Origin: Oscillospiraceae bacterium
Lineage (GTDB): Bacteria > Bacillota > Clostridia > Oscillospirales > Oscillospiraceae
Length of the DNA: 64,000 bases
Assembly (NCBI GenBank): GCA_902779945.1
Contig: CACZDN010000016.1
Location: forward strand, 124,001 to 188,000
Direction: 5' to 3'
Positions 63,859 through 64,000 of the stretch are shown here, one piece after another. The notes beneath the pieces are model-generated. The model searched no databases. It worked only from the letters and a program-made list of their open reading frames with translations, and was not told where the DNA came from. The first letter of the stretch is position 1. Every line of letters starts with the position of its first letter. The position numbers were made by a program, and so were the translations under genes.

Positions 63859-64000
63859 TAGGACAACGATTTCGCAAAATCGTATAGTTTCTCCAACAGA
63901 CGGAGTCTTCTCTAACAGCGAATCGTTTTCACAATTGCCTCAGAAGTTCTCGAAACTATACGTTTTGCAGTGATTTGCGAAGCAAATCAGGCCTTGCGGA

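Larger units (their letters stand above)
63484..64000. other. Right-edge non-coding region with repeat F and remnants
   Basis: 517 bp with repeat copy F, a recombinase remnant, a minus-strand terminator (63812-63858), a CAAAATCGTATAGTTTC...GAAACTATACGTTTTG inverted pair (63876-63967) and GATTTGCGAAGCAAATC (about 63972-63988). No intact gene. Confidence 0.7.

Overview
The window looks like a chromosome segment from a G+C-rich, endospore-forming member of the Clostridia, most like the Oscillospiraceae by gene content. The support is a sigma-G gene, a Gram-positive-type PolC polymerase, AddAB instead of RecBCD, the yloU/yloV (Asp23/FakA) pair, and a pyrH-frr-uppS-dxr-rseP-ispG-polC block. I could run no database search, so the taxonomy is inference.

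Layout. 1-3 kb: start of a D-Ala-D-Ala carboxypeptidase (minus), Xaa-Pro peptidase, a frame-disrupted elongation factor P gene, and an acidic zinc-ribbon protein. 3.2-13.2 kb (all minus): pyrH, frr, uppS, dxr, rseP, ispG, polC; cdsA, usually between uppS and dxr, is replaced by repeat-rich non-coding DNA. 13.3-19.3 kb: a DMT permease, a LysR regulator divergent from a PutP-type Na+/solute symporter, and a Tat-exported FMN/FAD reductase with its own strong promoter. 19.6-31.2 kb (all minus): two complete sugar ABC transporters back to back. The upstream one has the order and sequence features of ytfQ-ytfR-ytfT-yjfF; the downstream one ends with an FGGY sugar kinase. A GntR/LacI-type regulator is divergent at 31.75 kb. 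33-45.5 kb: pta, a small XRE regulator overlapping lepA, yloU/fakA, addB and addA.

45.5-49.6 kb is accessory and visibly more A+T-rich: two structured direct repeats, a truncated tyrosine recombinase joined to a truncated WYL-type regulator, a DUF234-type AAA ATPase, and a divergent GIY-YIG/DUF4357 protein. Then come sigG, an O-antigen-ligase-like membrane protein with a sugar-phosphate transferase (minus), a branched-chain amino-acid-type ABC operon livK-livHMGF (minus), a small two-helix membrane protein, a glycerol-1-phosphate dehydrogenase, a pyridoxal kinase divergent from a MocR-type regulator that appears degraded, and a recombinase remnant at the right edge.

The most unusual signals are: (1) a recurring element of about 125-160 bp with inverted ends, present at six places plus one core remnant; (2) the split efp gene, broken just after the modifiable lysine at a GGGTTTG heptamer; (3) a pair of direct repeats with conserved hairpins followed by a large stem-loop after addA; (4) three ABC solute-binding proteins with cleavable signal peptides but no lipobox cysteine. 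Several intergenic repeat families (8299, 13202/50469, 25083/57918) add to the picture of a repeat-rich chromosome.
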